64,000 nt of DNA from Chloroflexota bacterium (lineage in GTDB: Bacteria; Chloroflexota; Dehalococcoidia; Tepidiformales; Tepidiformaceae), in contig JACRBT010000017.1 of the NCBI GenBank assembly GCA_016234445.1, forward strand, positions 124,001 through 188,000, given 5' to 3'. Below are positions 48,578 to 56,854 of the stretch, one piece after another. The translations under genes were made by a program, and so were the position numbers. Numbering within the stretch: position 1 is the stretch's first letter; each line of letters starts with the position of its first letter. The notes under the pieces were generated by a model. That model was given only the letters and a program-made list of their open reading frames with translations, searched no databases and had not been told where the DNA came from.

Positions 48578-49987
48578 TCAGCTGGCCCTCCTTATCGGGC
48601 GTGCCTTCCAGAAGTAGTTGTGAATGCTCTGCGCAGTATAGAGCCTTCGGAATGTCATCTCTACCTTATCACCGATCCCGATGCGCTCGGGGTCGACGTC
48701 GGTCAGCTCGGCGTTGAAGCGCCCGCCGCCTTCGAAGTCGATGACGGCAGCGACCAGCGGCGGGGCCGGCGAGAAGGCGAGGCGGTCGACGGTGTAGGTG
48801 GCGACGGTCGCCTTGAGGTCGGCGATGCGCTCGCTCGCCATCTGGTCGACGGCGTGGCAGTGGACGCAGACGCGCGAGGGCGGGAGGTGGCGGAAGCCGC
48901 AGGCCTGGCAGCGGCTCCCGGAGAAGCCGAACTTCCAGTCCTCGGCGCGGAAGGCATTGGGCGCGCCCGGCCTGTCCGGGTCCGGGCGGCGGGGGCCTTC
49001 GCGGACCAGGAAGTTCCGCCAGGTGAGGAACGAGGCGTAGCTGACGGGGCGGCTCGAGGCGATCTGTTCCGCCACCGTCGAAGTCCGTTTGTAGCCAGCG
49101 ATGGCCTCGGTCGTCCGGAAGAGCATGAGGTCGGCGCCGTCGGCGAGGAGAAGGACAGCGATGAGCTGGTTTGGCTGGGCGCGGTCGAGGGCGTCGGCGA
49201 GCATCAGGCCGAGGTGGGCGGTGCCCGTGTTCCCCACCGTCGCCGAGAGGTCGTCAGCGATCGCTTCCTTGCGGACGCCGGCCGAGGCGATGACGGTCCG
49301 CGCCGCGCGGGGGCTCACGCTCGCGACCACGAGGCAGTCCAGGTGCTCGGCGGTGGTGCCGGTCGCCTTCAGCCCGTTGGCAAGGACCTGCCGGGCGAGC
49401 GGGACATAGACGTATTCGCCGAAGCGCTCCTCCCAGCCGAGGGAGGCGTGCTGCCCGGGGATGCGCCAGCGGTCGAGAAACTCCTCCGTGGCGGAAGCGC
49501 CGCCAAGGTACTCGGCGATGACCTGGTCACCTTCGCCGCAGACGAAGGCGACCGCGCCGTCGCCGCCATTGGCCTCGTCGCCGCTGCCCGGGAGGCCGGT
49601 GCGGATGTCACTGAGGACGGCCATCGCCGGCTGGCGGGCGTCGAGTGCGGCCTTGAACGCGCCGGCGCCCGAACGGACGGAGCCGGCCATGTCGGCCGCG
49701 AAGACCGACGGTTCGAGCGCCAGGGCGGCATGGATGGCGGTGGCGTTTGTCTTGTCGAGGTAGGCGGGGTCGGCGGTGGCGAAGTAGAGGGAGGCAGGGT
49801 GGACGCCCGGGGCGAGGCTGGCGAGGGCGGCGCGCCCTGCTTCCACCCCCATCGAGGTCGTGTCCTCGTCGTAGTTGGCGACACTGCGGAAACCGCGCCC
49901 GGAGCCGGAGCCGAGGACTTCGGCGATGGCCCTGCGATCGAGACGATGGTAGGGGACGTAGCCGCCGTAACTAATGATGCCCCTCAC
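48578..49987 (-). CDS. HMG-CoA synthase-like protein fused to DUF35 OB-fold
   Basis: 469 residues. Residues 1-330: a thiolase-fold HMG-CoA-synthase-like domain (GYVPYHRLDRRAIAEVLG, DEDTTSMGVEAGRAAL, LYFATADPAYLDKTNA, SVGN..AHLGLMLADAL). The catalytic Cys expected in 'FACKAGT' is missing: the place reads GSVRSGAGAF. Residues 355-455: a zinc-ribbon/OB domain (CQACGFRHLPPSRVCVHCHA, two CxxC pairs, then VDPERIGIGDKVEMTF). In archaea and actinobacteria DUF35 proteins partner with thiolases and help acyl-CoA channelling. Here the partner thiolase follows at once. So this may be a non-catalytic partner that carries the OB domain. Confidence 0.85.
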   Translation of the reverse strand: MRGIISYGGYVPYHRLDRRAIAEVLGSGSGRGFRSVANYDEDTTSMGVEAGRAALASLAPGVHPASLYFATADPAYLDKTNATAIHAALALEPSVFAADMAGSVRSGAGAFKAALDARQPAMAVLSDIRTGLPGSGDEANGGDGAVAFVCGEGDQVIAEYLGGASATEEFLDRWRIPGQHASLGWEERFGEYVYVPLARQVLANGLKATGTTAEHLDCLVVASVSPRAARTVIASAGVRKEAIADDLSATVGNTGTAHLGLMLADALDRAQPNQLIAVLLLADGADLMLFRTTEAIAGYKRTSTVAEQIASSRPVSYASFLTWRNFLVREGPRRPDPDRPGAPNAFRAEDWKFGFSGSRCQACGFRHLPPSRVCVHCHAVDQMASERIADLKATVATYTVDRLAFSPAPPLVAAVIDFEGGGRFNAELTDVDPERIGIGDKVEMTFRRLYTAQSIHNYFWKARPIRRAS

Positions 49988-50252
49988 GGATCCTCCTCCG
50001 CCGTCCCAGGGCGTCGCGGCGCGAGCGGGCGGCCAGTTGACGTTCGGTGGCGAGTATATGGAGGGGCGAAGGCGATTGCCAATTCGCTCCCCTGTTCCCG
50101 GCCCGGCTTCCCGGACGCTGGGGCGCCGGCTTCTACTCCGGGGTGTGCCGGAGCGTGAGCGTGGTGCTCTCCTGGCCCGTCGCGGTCGTCTGCGAGTACG
50201 TCTTCAACGGTAAGTTCCTGATCAGGCGCGCCTCCCCAGGGTGCGGTCCGGG

Positions 50253-51353
50253 TCAACCGGGAGTCCCGCGGGCGTCGTCACGGCCCGACCTGCGGTTTCG
50301 CCAGAGGACGAAGACGAGCGCCCAGGTCATGAGCGCAAGCGCGGCCACGAGGGCGAGGATGAGGAGCGAGGCGCCGCCGCTGAAGTCCTGGATTGTCTGG
50401 ACGGCGAAGTTGTCGTCGCTGCCTTCATCGCGGGCGCCTCTGACGGCGGCCTCGCGCGCACAACCGTTCACCTTCTCTTCGGGGATGGTGAGCTGGGTGT
50501 GGCGTTCGACCTCGACGCCGTCGGACTGGCGGAGGGTGAGCCGCGCGACGTACCGGCCGGGTGGCGGGTCCTGGGGAGAGTGGACGCGGATCACCGTGTC
50601 GAGGGTGGGGACCACGCTCCCGAGTTCGACGCTGCGTTCGAAGACCGGTTGCCCGGGTTCTGTTTCGAGCCGGAAGCGGCCGGTGCCCTTCGACAGGATG
50701 GTGCCCTGGTTGAGCACGGAGATTTCGAAGTAACGGCTGCCCGTCTCCTGGTTGAAGCAGAACTCGCCGAGGGCCAGCTTCTCTACCGTCTCCCCCGGCA
50801 CGCGGACGACGACCGCCACCCCCGCACGTTCGACGATCACGGTGTTGACGTTGCCGGCGGCGCCGGGCCTGGGCGCGGCTTCCACGACGATGCCTGCGAC
50901 GTGGTCGCCGGGGGTCGCGGCTGCCGGCGCGGCGACCGTTATCGAGACGACTTCTTGCTGGCCGGGCCCCACCGTGACCTGGCCGGCGCTGACGGAAACC
51001 CAGCCGGCGGCGCCGGTGGGAGATTCGCCGCCGTTGGCGAACCCGGTGCCGCCCCCGCTGGCGGTGATCGCGTCGGCAGCGTAGACGCGGAGGGTGACCG
51101 CGGTAGCCCCTTCGTTGGTCACGATCGCCTGGCCGGTCGCCTTCGCTCCGGGCGCCAGGGTGTAGGTGAAATACCCTCCCGTGCCGGTTGCCCCGGGGCC
51201 GCCGGGCATGGGCTGGATGCCGAATGAGATGCCGGCCTGGGCGGCGGTGTGGCCTGGCGCGGCGAGGAGCGTCCCCGCGAGGACGAGGGCGCCGAGGAGG
51301 ATGGGCGCAAGCCGCCTGATCCGCGTGGGTGAGAGCGTCAGTGGTCGTCTCAT
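50253..51353 (-). CDS. DUF916-like WxL-interacting-type surface protein
   Basis: 366 residues. Signal peptide (LAPILLGALVLAGTLLAAPGHTAAQA). Residues 30-150: FGIQPMPGG...GYFTYTLAPGAKATGQAIVTNEGATAVTLRVYAADAITASGG and WVSVSAGQVTVGPGQQEVVSITVAAPAAATPGDHVAGIVV, i.e. the Ig-like fold of DUF916, the peptidoglycan-binding domain of WxL-interacting proteins (WxLIP). A second Ig-like domain follows (about 170-300). One membrane helix near 330-352 (LLILALVAALALMTWALVFVLW) with an RRNRR-type basic tail inside. In Bacillota these proteins hold WxL proteins on the surface. It is the third gene of a minus-strand operon after two cupredoxin/WxL-like genes. Confidence 0.75.
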   Translation of the reverse strand: MRRPLTLSPTRIRRLAPILLGALVLAGTLLAAPGHTAAQAGISFGIQPMPGGPGATGTGGYFTYTLAPGAKATGQAIVTNEGATAVTLRVYAADAITASGGGTGFANGGESPTGAAGWVSVSAGQVTVGPGQQEVVSITVAAPAAATPGDHVAGIVVEAAPRPGAAGNVNTVIVERAGVAVVVRVPGETVEKLALGEFCFNQETGSRYFEISVLNQGTILSKGTGRFRLETEPGQPVFERSVELGSVVPTLDTVIRVHSPQDPPPGRYVARLTLRQSDGVEVERHTQLTIPEEKVNGCAREAAVRGARDEGSDDNFAVQTIQDFSGGASLLILALVAALALMTWALVFVLWRNRRSGRDDARGTPG

Positions 51354-51407
51354 GGTGTTCCGCCTCCTGGTCGCCGGGCGTCTCCGGCGGCCGAATTGCT
51401 CACCGGG

Positions 51408-52310
51408 CTACGGCCCGGAAACGATGGTGACAACAAGGCTCGCTGTGTAGGTGCCTTCCTTCACGTTCGCCGGGACGGTCAGCCGGAATTCGGGCGCGAG
51501 GTCATAGGTCCCCATCCCGGTGCCTGTGGCGGCACGCACCAGGGTCGTCGCGCTCGCCTGGCTGAGGGACTGGTAGCTGGTCACCAGGCTCTGGGGGGCC
51601 GTGTTCCCGCTCACGGTGGTGATGCGGTTCTGGAGCAGGCGGACCTTCAGGTTCGAAGCCGGAATCGTCGAGGAACCGGCCGAGAGCTCGCCGCCGGAAA
51701 TGGTGATGCGCCAGCCGCTGCCGCTCCCGGTCGCGTCGCTGGCACGCCAGGTCACGGGCTGGGCGTCGACATCCTGGCTGACTCCCGTGATGACCACCGG
51801 GGCAAAGGACACCGCAGCCGTCAGCAACGAGAGCCCGGACGGCGAACCCGCGGGAAGGACCGTGACCTTGCCGACCATCTTGTTGCCGGACGCGATGTTG
51901 GCGTCGATGTTCGCGGGGTCGGCGTCGCCGGGGCCGGCGTGCTCGTCGCAGTAGTAGGTGTAGGTCCCGGCGGTCGAGAAGGTGAAGGAGTAGGTCTCGC
52001 CGGCGGAGTTGATGCCGCCCTTCGGGCCGGAACTCAGGCTCGGATAGTTGTAGCCGTGGACATCGTGGGCGCCGTTGAACCACTCCCAGCGAACCGTGTC
52101 GCCGGCGGTGATGGTAATCGCGGCGGCGTTGAACCGCTGGGCCGCAGTGCCGCTGGGAGATTGGCCCACCTTGACCGTCGTCGTTGCCGCGCTGCCGGGG
52201 GCGAATGCCGCGAACTGGAGGAGGATGACGCTCGCCAGTGCGGCCACGACCGCCACGACCGTCCGACGGAAGTGGCTGCGAGGGTGCCCGGGGGAGGCCT
52301 TGGCGTCCAT
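51408..52310 (-). CDS. Secreted cupredoxin with C-terminal WxL-like domain
   Basis: 300 residues. Signal peptide (TVVAVVAALASVILLQFAAFAPGSAA). Residues about 44-150: plastocyanin-like domain with HDVHGYNY (His ligand), YTYYCDEHAGPG (Cys and His ligands) and a Met in NKMVG (type 1 copper). Residues about 165-300: a second beta domain, FAPVVITGVSQDVDAQPVTW..., DATGSGSGWRITI, ending YTASLVVTIVSGP. The GxGW[x][IV]T[IV] block and the Y-T-A-S-L...P end match the layout of the WxL domain of Bacillota (WxL motif near the start and 'YTATLTWTL...P' at the end), although the second Trp is Val here. Encoded with another such protein and a WxLIP-type protein. Confidence 0.75.
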   Translation of the reverse strand: MDAKASPGHPRSHFRRTVVAVVAALASVILLQFAAFAPGSAATTTVKVGQSPSGTAAQRFNAAAITITAGDTVRWEWFNGAHDVHGYNYPSLSSGPKGGINSAGETYSFTFSTAGTYTYYCDEHAGPGDADPANIDANIASGNKMVGKVTVLPAGSPSGLSLLTAAVSFAPVVITGVSQDVDAQPVTWRASDATGSGSGWRITISGGELSAGSSTIPASNLKVRLLQNRITTVSGNTAPQSLVTSYQSLSQASATTLVRAATGTGMGTYDLAPEFRLTVPANVKEGTYTASLVVTIVSGP

Positions 52311-52396
52311 GTCGTCAGCTGCTCCGGGAGTGCCGTGACCCGCCCCGGGATGCCGGGGCGGGCCATGGTCTCCGTTCTAGGGGATGGTCCCGGTCC

Positions 52397-53611
52397 TCAC
52401 GGGCCGGAAGTGATGGTGACGGCGATGCTCGCGGTGTAGCTGCCTGGGGCGGCGCTCGCCGGGACGGTGAGCTGGAAGTCGGGGGAGTACTCGTAGCTCC
52501 CCATGCCCGCACCGCCGGCGGACGCCTGGAGGATCTTCAGGGCGGTGCCAAGCGGGGCGTAGCTGGAGTTCGGGGTCGAGGGAGCCGCGCTCCCGGACAC
52601 CGTGGTGACCGCTGAGAGTCGGGCCTTGAAGTCCTGGCCGGCCATCGGGCCGCCGGTGGAGGAGAACCCGGTCGACTGGACGGTGACGTTCCAGCCGGCG
52701 CCGGTGCCGCGCGCGTCGACGGCGTTCCATGGGGTGGCCGGGGCCGCGGCCACGACCTGGGCGAGGCCGGTGAGGGTGATGCCCGGCAGAGTGATGTTGC
52801 TGGTGGAGTTGCTCAGGCCGCCGCCGGTGATCGAGATCGTGGCGGTGACTGCTCCAGCCGGGAGGCCGGTGACGTCGAGACCGCCGCTGAGGGCGACCCA
52901 TGTGCTTACGTTCCCGGCGGCGTCTTCCGACTGCACTTCCACCGTGTGGACGCCGAGGCTGAGAGCGCCCGTGGGGATCGAGGCCGAAGCCGTGGTGCTG
53001 ACGACCGACATGGCGACGGAAGCGCCGCCGTCGATCCGGTAACGGGCCTGGGTGACGCCGATGTTGTCGCCAACGGTGGCGCTCAGGGCGACCCCGGCGG
53101 CGCCGGCCGTGGGGTTCGGGCTGGCGGCTACGCCACTCACGGTCGGGTTGGTGGTGTCAGGAGCGGGGGGGTTGACGGTGATCCTGCCCACCATCGTCGT
53201 GTTGAACGACATCGCGGCGGCTTCCGCGGGGTCCGAATGGAGGCTGCAGTAGTAAAGGTAGGTGCCGGCCGTGGGGAAAGTCCGGCTCCAGGTGTTGGTA
53301 CCACTGCTCCGCAGGAGCGGAGACGCCCAGGCGCCTGATTGCTCAGTGACGTCGTGCTGCCTCCCGTCCGGCGCACTGTTCCAGGTGACTGTGTCGCCGG
53401 TCGTGATGGTGATGTCGGCGGGGTTATACCGGTCGACGCCGTTGGTGCCACCACTATTTTGGCCGACGACGACGGTGATAGTGGCGGCGCCGGCCGTGGT
53501 CTGCCCGCGGAACATGCCGATCCCGGCGACGATGACGAGCAGGGGCAGCGCCAACAGCGGCAGCCAGGCTGCGGTCCCCCTCTTGATTCGGCGTTGATGG
53601 TGCGTAGACAT
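52397..53611 (-). CDS. Secreted cupredoxin/Ig-like protein with C-terminal WxL-like domain
   Basis: 404 residues from ATG at 53611, with AAGGAAG 7 nt upstream. Signal peptide (TAAWLPLLALPLLVIVAGIGMFRGQTTAGA). Residues about 42-150: cupredoxin with QHDVTEQ, YLYYCSLHSDP and NTTMVG as His, Cys, His and Met ligands. About 155-255: Ig-like domain (TNPTVSGVAASPNP..GVALSATVGDNIGVTQARYRIDGG). About 262-404: the same WxL-like domain as its neighbour (ITLTGLAQVV, DARGTGAGWNVTV, ending YTASIAVTITSGP). First gene of the operon; expression probably depends on the palindrome at 53865-53878. Confidence 0.75.
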   Translation of the reverse strand: MSTHHQRRIKRGTAAWLPLLALPLLVIVAGIGMFRGQTTAGAATITVVVGQNSGGTNGVDRYNPADITITTGDTVTWNSAPDGRQHDVTEQSGAWASPLLRSSGTNTWSRTFPTAGTYLYYCSLHSDPAEAAAMSFNTTMVGRITVNPPAPDTTNPTVSGVAASPNPTAGAAGVALSATVGDNIGVTQARYRIDGGASVAMSVVSTTASASIPTGALSLGVHTVEVQSEDAAGNVSTWVALSGGLDVTGLPAGAVTATISITGGGLSNSTSNITLPGITLTGLAQVVAAAPATPWNAVDARGTGAGWNVTVQSTGFSSTGGPMAGQDFKARLSAVTTVSGSAAPSTPNSSYAPLGTALKILQASAGGAGMGSYEYSPDFQLTVPASAAPGSYTASIAVTITSGP

Positions 53612-54078
53612 CGGATTCTTCCTTCTCTCGTTCCGGTTGGTCACCGGATTACCGGTCGTTTTGGGCACGGCGAAGCTACGGCCGCCTGGTAGAGCCTCGT
53701 CTGCGGTTGCTGGCCTGGGATTGCGGGGTTCACCCCTTGCCGTTGTTGGTGATCGTTCTCCTCCGCCTCCCGGTCCTGGCCGGGGTAGGGGCTCCGTAAT
53801 GGTTTCCCCCACATCCTTTACCTCACAAACGCCCCCGGAAACCGACCAACTGCGCCAAATAGGTGCGACTTAGGTCGCGGTCTACCGGGCCCTGCCGGGC
53901 CAGCCGAATCGGGCTCACGTGTGGGCTATGCCCAAAGACGGGGTCCCGCGACCGGCCGGGTCACCGAGCCGATAGCCCTGGTGTTCTCCGTGGACGAATC
54001 CGCCACTACCCGGCGGTGACGTACCGGAAGTAGCATGCTGGGCGATCCCGGCGCGAAATCTCACGGAGGGAGGGGCTG
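53612..54078. other. Long intergenic region between divergent genes, with possible leader RNA
   Basis: 467 bp without a gene. On the minus strand the 250 bp before the cupredoxin/WxL-like gene can pair with itself: CCGG..TAAT..CCGG (53644-53655) and a GGCGG...CCGCC-type arm near 53680-53695. There is a longer pairing between a GGCAAGG and a CCGTGCC. This could be a structured 5' leader or simply GC-rich DNA; I do not recognise a known riboswitch. A TAGCAT at 54031-54036 could be a -10 for the plus-strand kinase gene. Confidence 0.35.
53865..53878. promoter_or_regulatory. Candidate operator GCGAC-N4-GTCGC (site 1)
   Basis: Inverted repeat GCGACTTAGGTCGC, about 254 bp upstream of the start of the cupredoxin/WxL-like operon and 200 bp upstream of the two-component kinase gene. 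A near-identical, better palindrome lies upstream of the five-cupredoxin gene (56728-56743). NarL/LuxR-type response regulators bind such repeats. Confidence 0.45.
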
Positions 54079-55551
54079 ATGGTCACAGGCGCTGAACCGC
54101 GGCGACGGCTGCCGGACCTCGCCGGCCTGCCCGGTGGCCGGTGGCTGGTGCGCGCGCTTGGCCCGCTCGGGCGGCTGAGCCTCGCCCAACGTTTCGCCCT
54201 TGCCTGCCTCGCGGTGCTGCTCACGGGGGCGCTCGTCATCGGCAGATGGGTTTCGCAGGAGATTCAGTCGGGCGTGATCCACCGGACTTCGGCGATCACC
54301 GCGTTGTACGTCGACAGCTTCGTGACGCCCCAACTTGGGGGACTCGAGACGGGTGATGGGATCAGCGACTACGACGCTGCCACCCTGACCAGCCTGATGC
54401 ACAACACGCCGCTCGGCGAAAAGATCGTGTCCTTCAAGGTCTGGTCGCCCGACGGAGAGGTGCTGTTCGCGCTCGAGCCGCTCGAGGTAGGCAAGCGATA
54501 CCCGATCTCTGGCGAACTGGAGGTCGCCCTTGACGGCCAGATATCCTCCCATCTCTCCAACCTGGACGAGGTCGAAAACCAGCGCGAGCGCGAACAACAC
54601 GAGCGCCTTGTGGAGACCTACATGCCGGTCCGTTCAGGCAACGGCCAGGTCATGGCCGTCGTCGAGTTCTACCAGCTCCCTGACGACCTGGTGGCCGCGA
54701 TCCGGAGTTCGCAGAGGACCGGCTGGGGGATCGTGGGCGCCAGCACCGTCGTCATGTATGCCCTCCTGGTCGGCCTCGTGACCGGCGCCAGCCGGACCAT
54801 CACCCGCCAGAACCGCAGCCTCCAGGCCGCGGTCGACCAGCGGACCGCCCTCGAACAGCGCATCCGTGCCCTCAACGGGCGCCTGCGGCGGGCGGCCGGC
54901 GCCAAGGCCCAGACGGACGAGCAGGTGCTCCAGCGGATCACGCAGGACCTCCACGACGGCCCCGCCCAGGACCTCGCGCTCGCGCTGCTCCGGTTCGAAG
55001 AAGTGCGCCGGCCGGATGCCACCGCGGAGGAGCAGCAGTCGCTCGCCACCATCCAGTTCGCCGTCGAGCATGCCCTCACGGAGGTCCGCAGCATCAGCAC
55101 GGGCCTCCATCTGCCCCAGATCGACGGGATGGGCTGGAAGGCGACGGTCGAAAAGGCCGCGTCCGAACACCAGCGCCGGACCTCGGCGGTGGTCCACGTC
55201 GAGGCGGAGGAAGTCCCCGGCGCCCCGAGCCCGGCGCAACGGATCGCGGCCTACCGGATCGTCCACGAGGCGCTGAGCAACGCGTCGCGGCATTCGGGCG
55301 CCCAGGAAGCCTGGGTACGGCTGAAGGCGGAGGATGGAAGTGCGGTCATCGCCATCGAGGACCACGGTTCCGGGTTCAACGTCGGCCGCGAACGCGCCTC
55401 CCAGGGGCGGAGGGCGCGGCTTGGCCTCCAGGGCATGCGCGAACGGGCGGAGCTGCTCGGCGGCGCCTTCGCGGTGAGGTCGGCTCCGGGGCGGGGGACT
55501 ACCGTCGAAGTCCGGATCCCGCTGACCCAGGGAGATGACCATGTCCGCTGA
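54079..55551 (+). CDS. NarL-type sensor histidine kinase
   Basis: 490 residues, membrane-bound. Ribosome site GGAGGGA upstream. Helix 1 about 36-58 (FALACLAVLLTGALVIGRWV), an extracytoplasmic sensor of about 155 residues (no PAS or CACHE motif recognised) and helix 2 about 215-237 (GIVGASTVVMYALLVGLVTGA). HisKA_3 domain with phospho-His292 in DLHDGPAQDLALALLRF, and an HATPase with EALSNASRHSGA, DHGSGF and GLQGMRERAELLGG. This is the NarX/DesK family, whose partner is nearly always a NarL-type regulator, which is the next gene (17-bp overlap). Likely controls the adjacent surface-cupredoxin genes. Confidence 0.92.
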   Translation: MVTGAEPRRRLPDLAGLPGGRWLVRALGPLGRLSLAQRFALACLAVLLTGALVIGRWVSQEIQSGVIHRTSAITALYVDSFVTPQLGGLETGDGISDYDAATLTSLMHNTPLGEKIVSFKVWSPDGEVLFALEPLEVGKRYPISGELEVALDGQISSHLSNLDEVENQREREQHERLVETYMPVRSGNGQVMAVVEFYQLPDDLVAAIRSSQRTGWGIVGASTVVMYALLVGLVTGASRTITRQNRSLQAAVDQRTALEQRIRALNGRLRRAAGAKAQTDEQVLQRITQDLHDGPAQDLALALLRFEEVRRPDATAEEQQSLATIQFAVEHALTEVRSISTGLHLPQIDGMGWKATVEKAASEHQRRTSAVVHVEAEEVPGAPSPAQRIAAYRIVHEALSNASRHSGAQEAWVRLKAEDGSAVIAIEDHGSGFNVGRERASQGRRARLGLQGMRERAELLGGAFAVRSAPGRGTTVEVRIPLTQGDDHVR

Positions 55552-56188
55552 TCTCCGGGTCCTCGTTGTCGACGATCACCCGCTCTTCCGCGAAGGAGTG
55601 GTGGCCACGCTCACCCGCGAACCGGGGTTCGAGGTGGTTGGCGAGGCCGAGACGATCGCGGAGGCGCTGGTGCGGGTGCGGTTGACGCGGCCCGACGTCG
55701 TCCTGCTGGACGTGGCCCTCCCCGACGGGAGCGGGATCGAGGCCGTGGCCCCCATCCTGGCGGAGCTTCCGGCAACCAGGATCGCGGTCCTCACGAGTTC
55801 GGACGACAGCGACACCGTCCTGGCGGCGCTCCGGGCGGGGGCCGCCGGCTACCTCCTGAAAGGCACGGGGAGCACGGAGCTGATCGCGGCGCTGCGGGCC
55901 ATCTGCCGCGGCGAGAGTTACACCTCGCCGAAGGCGGCCTCGCGCCTGCTGGCGGAAGCGGCCCACCCGCACCCGGTCCCGGGGGACGACCTGAGCCCCC
56001 GCGAGCGCACGGTGCTGGAGATGCTCGGCCAGGGCCTGACGAACCGCGAAATCGCCCAGAAACTCTACCTGAGCGAGAAGACGGTGAAGCGCCACGTCAC
56101 GGTCGTGATGCAGAAGCTGGGTGTCCGCAACCGGGTCGAGGCCGCCCTCCTCGCTTCGCGTTCCCGTCGCCCGGGGCAGCCGCGCTAG
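55535..56188 (+). CDS. NarL/LuxR-family response regulator
   Basis: 217 residues. Receiver with VVDDHPLFREG (acidic pocket), phospho-Asp59 in VVLLDVALPDGSG and VLTSSDDSDTV. HTH domain at the C-terminus: LSPRERTVLEMLGQGLTNREIAQKLYLSEKTVKRHVTVVMQKLGVRNRVEA. Start at 55535 (MTMSADL), or the ATG two codons later. It overlaps the kinase gene by 17 bp, so both come from one transcript. The probable targets are the palindromes at 53865-53878 and 56728-56743 (inference). Confidence 0.93.
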   Translation: MTMSADLRVLVVDDHPLFREGVVATLTREPGFEVVGEAETIAEALVRVRLTRPDVVLLDVALPDGSGIEAVAPILAELPATRIAVLTSSDDSDTVLAALRAGAAGYLLKGTGSTELIAALRAICRGESYTSPKAASRLLAEAAHPHPVPGDDLSPRERTVLEMLGQGLTNREIAQKLYLSEKTVKRHVTVVMQKLGVRNRVEAALLASRSRRPGQPR

Positions 56189-56224
56189 CCACAAGCCCGC
56201 CCCGATCGCCGCCGAAGAATGAGA

Positions 56225-56274
56225 CCATCGTCGCGCCATCGTCGCGACCAACGGGGTTCGCAATCGGGGTTCGC
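56225..56274 (+). repeat. Short direct repeats upstream of the LuxR-type gene
   Basis: CCATCGTCGCG twice in tandem (56225-56235 and 56236-56246), then CGGGGTTCGC twice (56252-56261 and 56265-56274). They are in the 157-bp gap between the response regulator and the small HTH gene and could be binding sites. Alternatively chance repeats in GC-rich DNA. Confidence 0.4.
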
Positions 56275-56345
56275 GGGGCCAACCATGACCCCAGCGCCCA
56301 TGGCCCTCTGCAGCAAGAAGGCCCCGGCGCCCGGGGTGGACGACC

Positions 56346-56654
56346 ATGAGAGCCGCCGACGAAGTCCAGTCGAACAGGCCGGATAGCACCGAAGCCGCCG
56401 TCGCCAGCCGAAAACGGGCACCGCACGGCGGTCGCAGCGGCCGGGGGTTCGGCCTGACCCCGAGAGAGCGCGACGTGTTCGAGCTGGTCGGCCTGGCGCT
56501 GACCAACCGCGAGATTGCGCGCCGCCTCAGCCTTAGCGAGAAGACCGTGAAGAGCCACCTCACCGCGGTCATGCGGAAGCTTGGCGCGCACAACCGCGTG
56601 GAGGCTGCGCTCGCCGCCGCCCGCGAGCGGGGCCCACGAACTGTCCGGGACTGA
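56346..56654 (+). CDS. Small LuxR-type HTH protein
   Basis: 102 residues. No receiver domain. The LuxR HTH occupies about 35-95: FGLTPRERDVFELVGLALTNREIARRLSLSEKTVKSHLTAVMRKLGAHNRVEAALAAA. The first 30 residues are basic and low in structure. It is very similar to the HTH of the response regulator just upstream, so it may have come from its duplication and compete for, or share, the same DNA sites. Confidence 0.85.
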   Translation: MRAADEVQSNRPDSTEAAVASRKRAPHGGRSGRGFGLTPRERDVFELVGLALTNREIARRLSLSEKTVKSHLTAVMRKLGAHNRVEAALAAARERGPRTVRD

Positions 56655-56727
56655 CCCACGCATGGCCGCGGCCTGCCCCGATGCCGTCGCGATCCCGCTC
56701 ATTCGCGCCCACGGCAGATTCGAAGAT

Positions 56728-56743
56728 TGCGACCAAGGTCGCA
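56728..56743. promoter_or_regulatory. Candidate operator TGCGACC-AA-GGTCGCA (site 2)
   Basis: Perfect 7-bp inverted repeat, 112 bp upstream of the five-cupredoxin gene. A second, weaker copy (CGACCTTGGTGG) follows at 56752-56763. The same GCGAC...GTCGC element is upstream of the cupredoxin/WxL-like operon at 53865-53878, the other half of the surface system. Confidence 0.5.
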
Positions 56744-56854
56744 CATGCTCCACGACCTTGGTGGGTTCGCCGGGGCGGCGCGAAGTTTGAGGATGGCGAG
56801 TGGGAGACCAGCAGAGCCGGCTGGGAATGCCACTTAAATCCAGGAGCAATCGGG

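Noticed and set aside
49988-50252. Minus-strand frame of 90 codons between the DUF916-like and HMG-CoA-synthase-like genes
   Set aside because: No recognisable domain or convincing ribosome site. A Thr-rich tail in another frame ends at a TAG but has no start, so I do not call a gene.
53620-53860. Possible c-di-GMP, cobalamin or ykkC-type riboswitch
   Set aside because: Some matching short segments, but the conserved core of none of these is present. Kept only as an unassigned leader.
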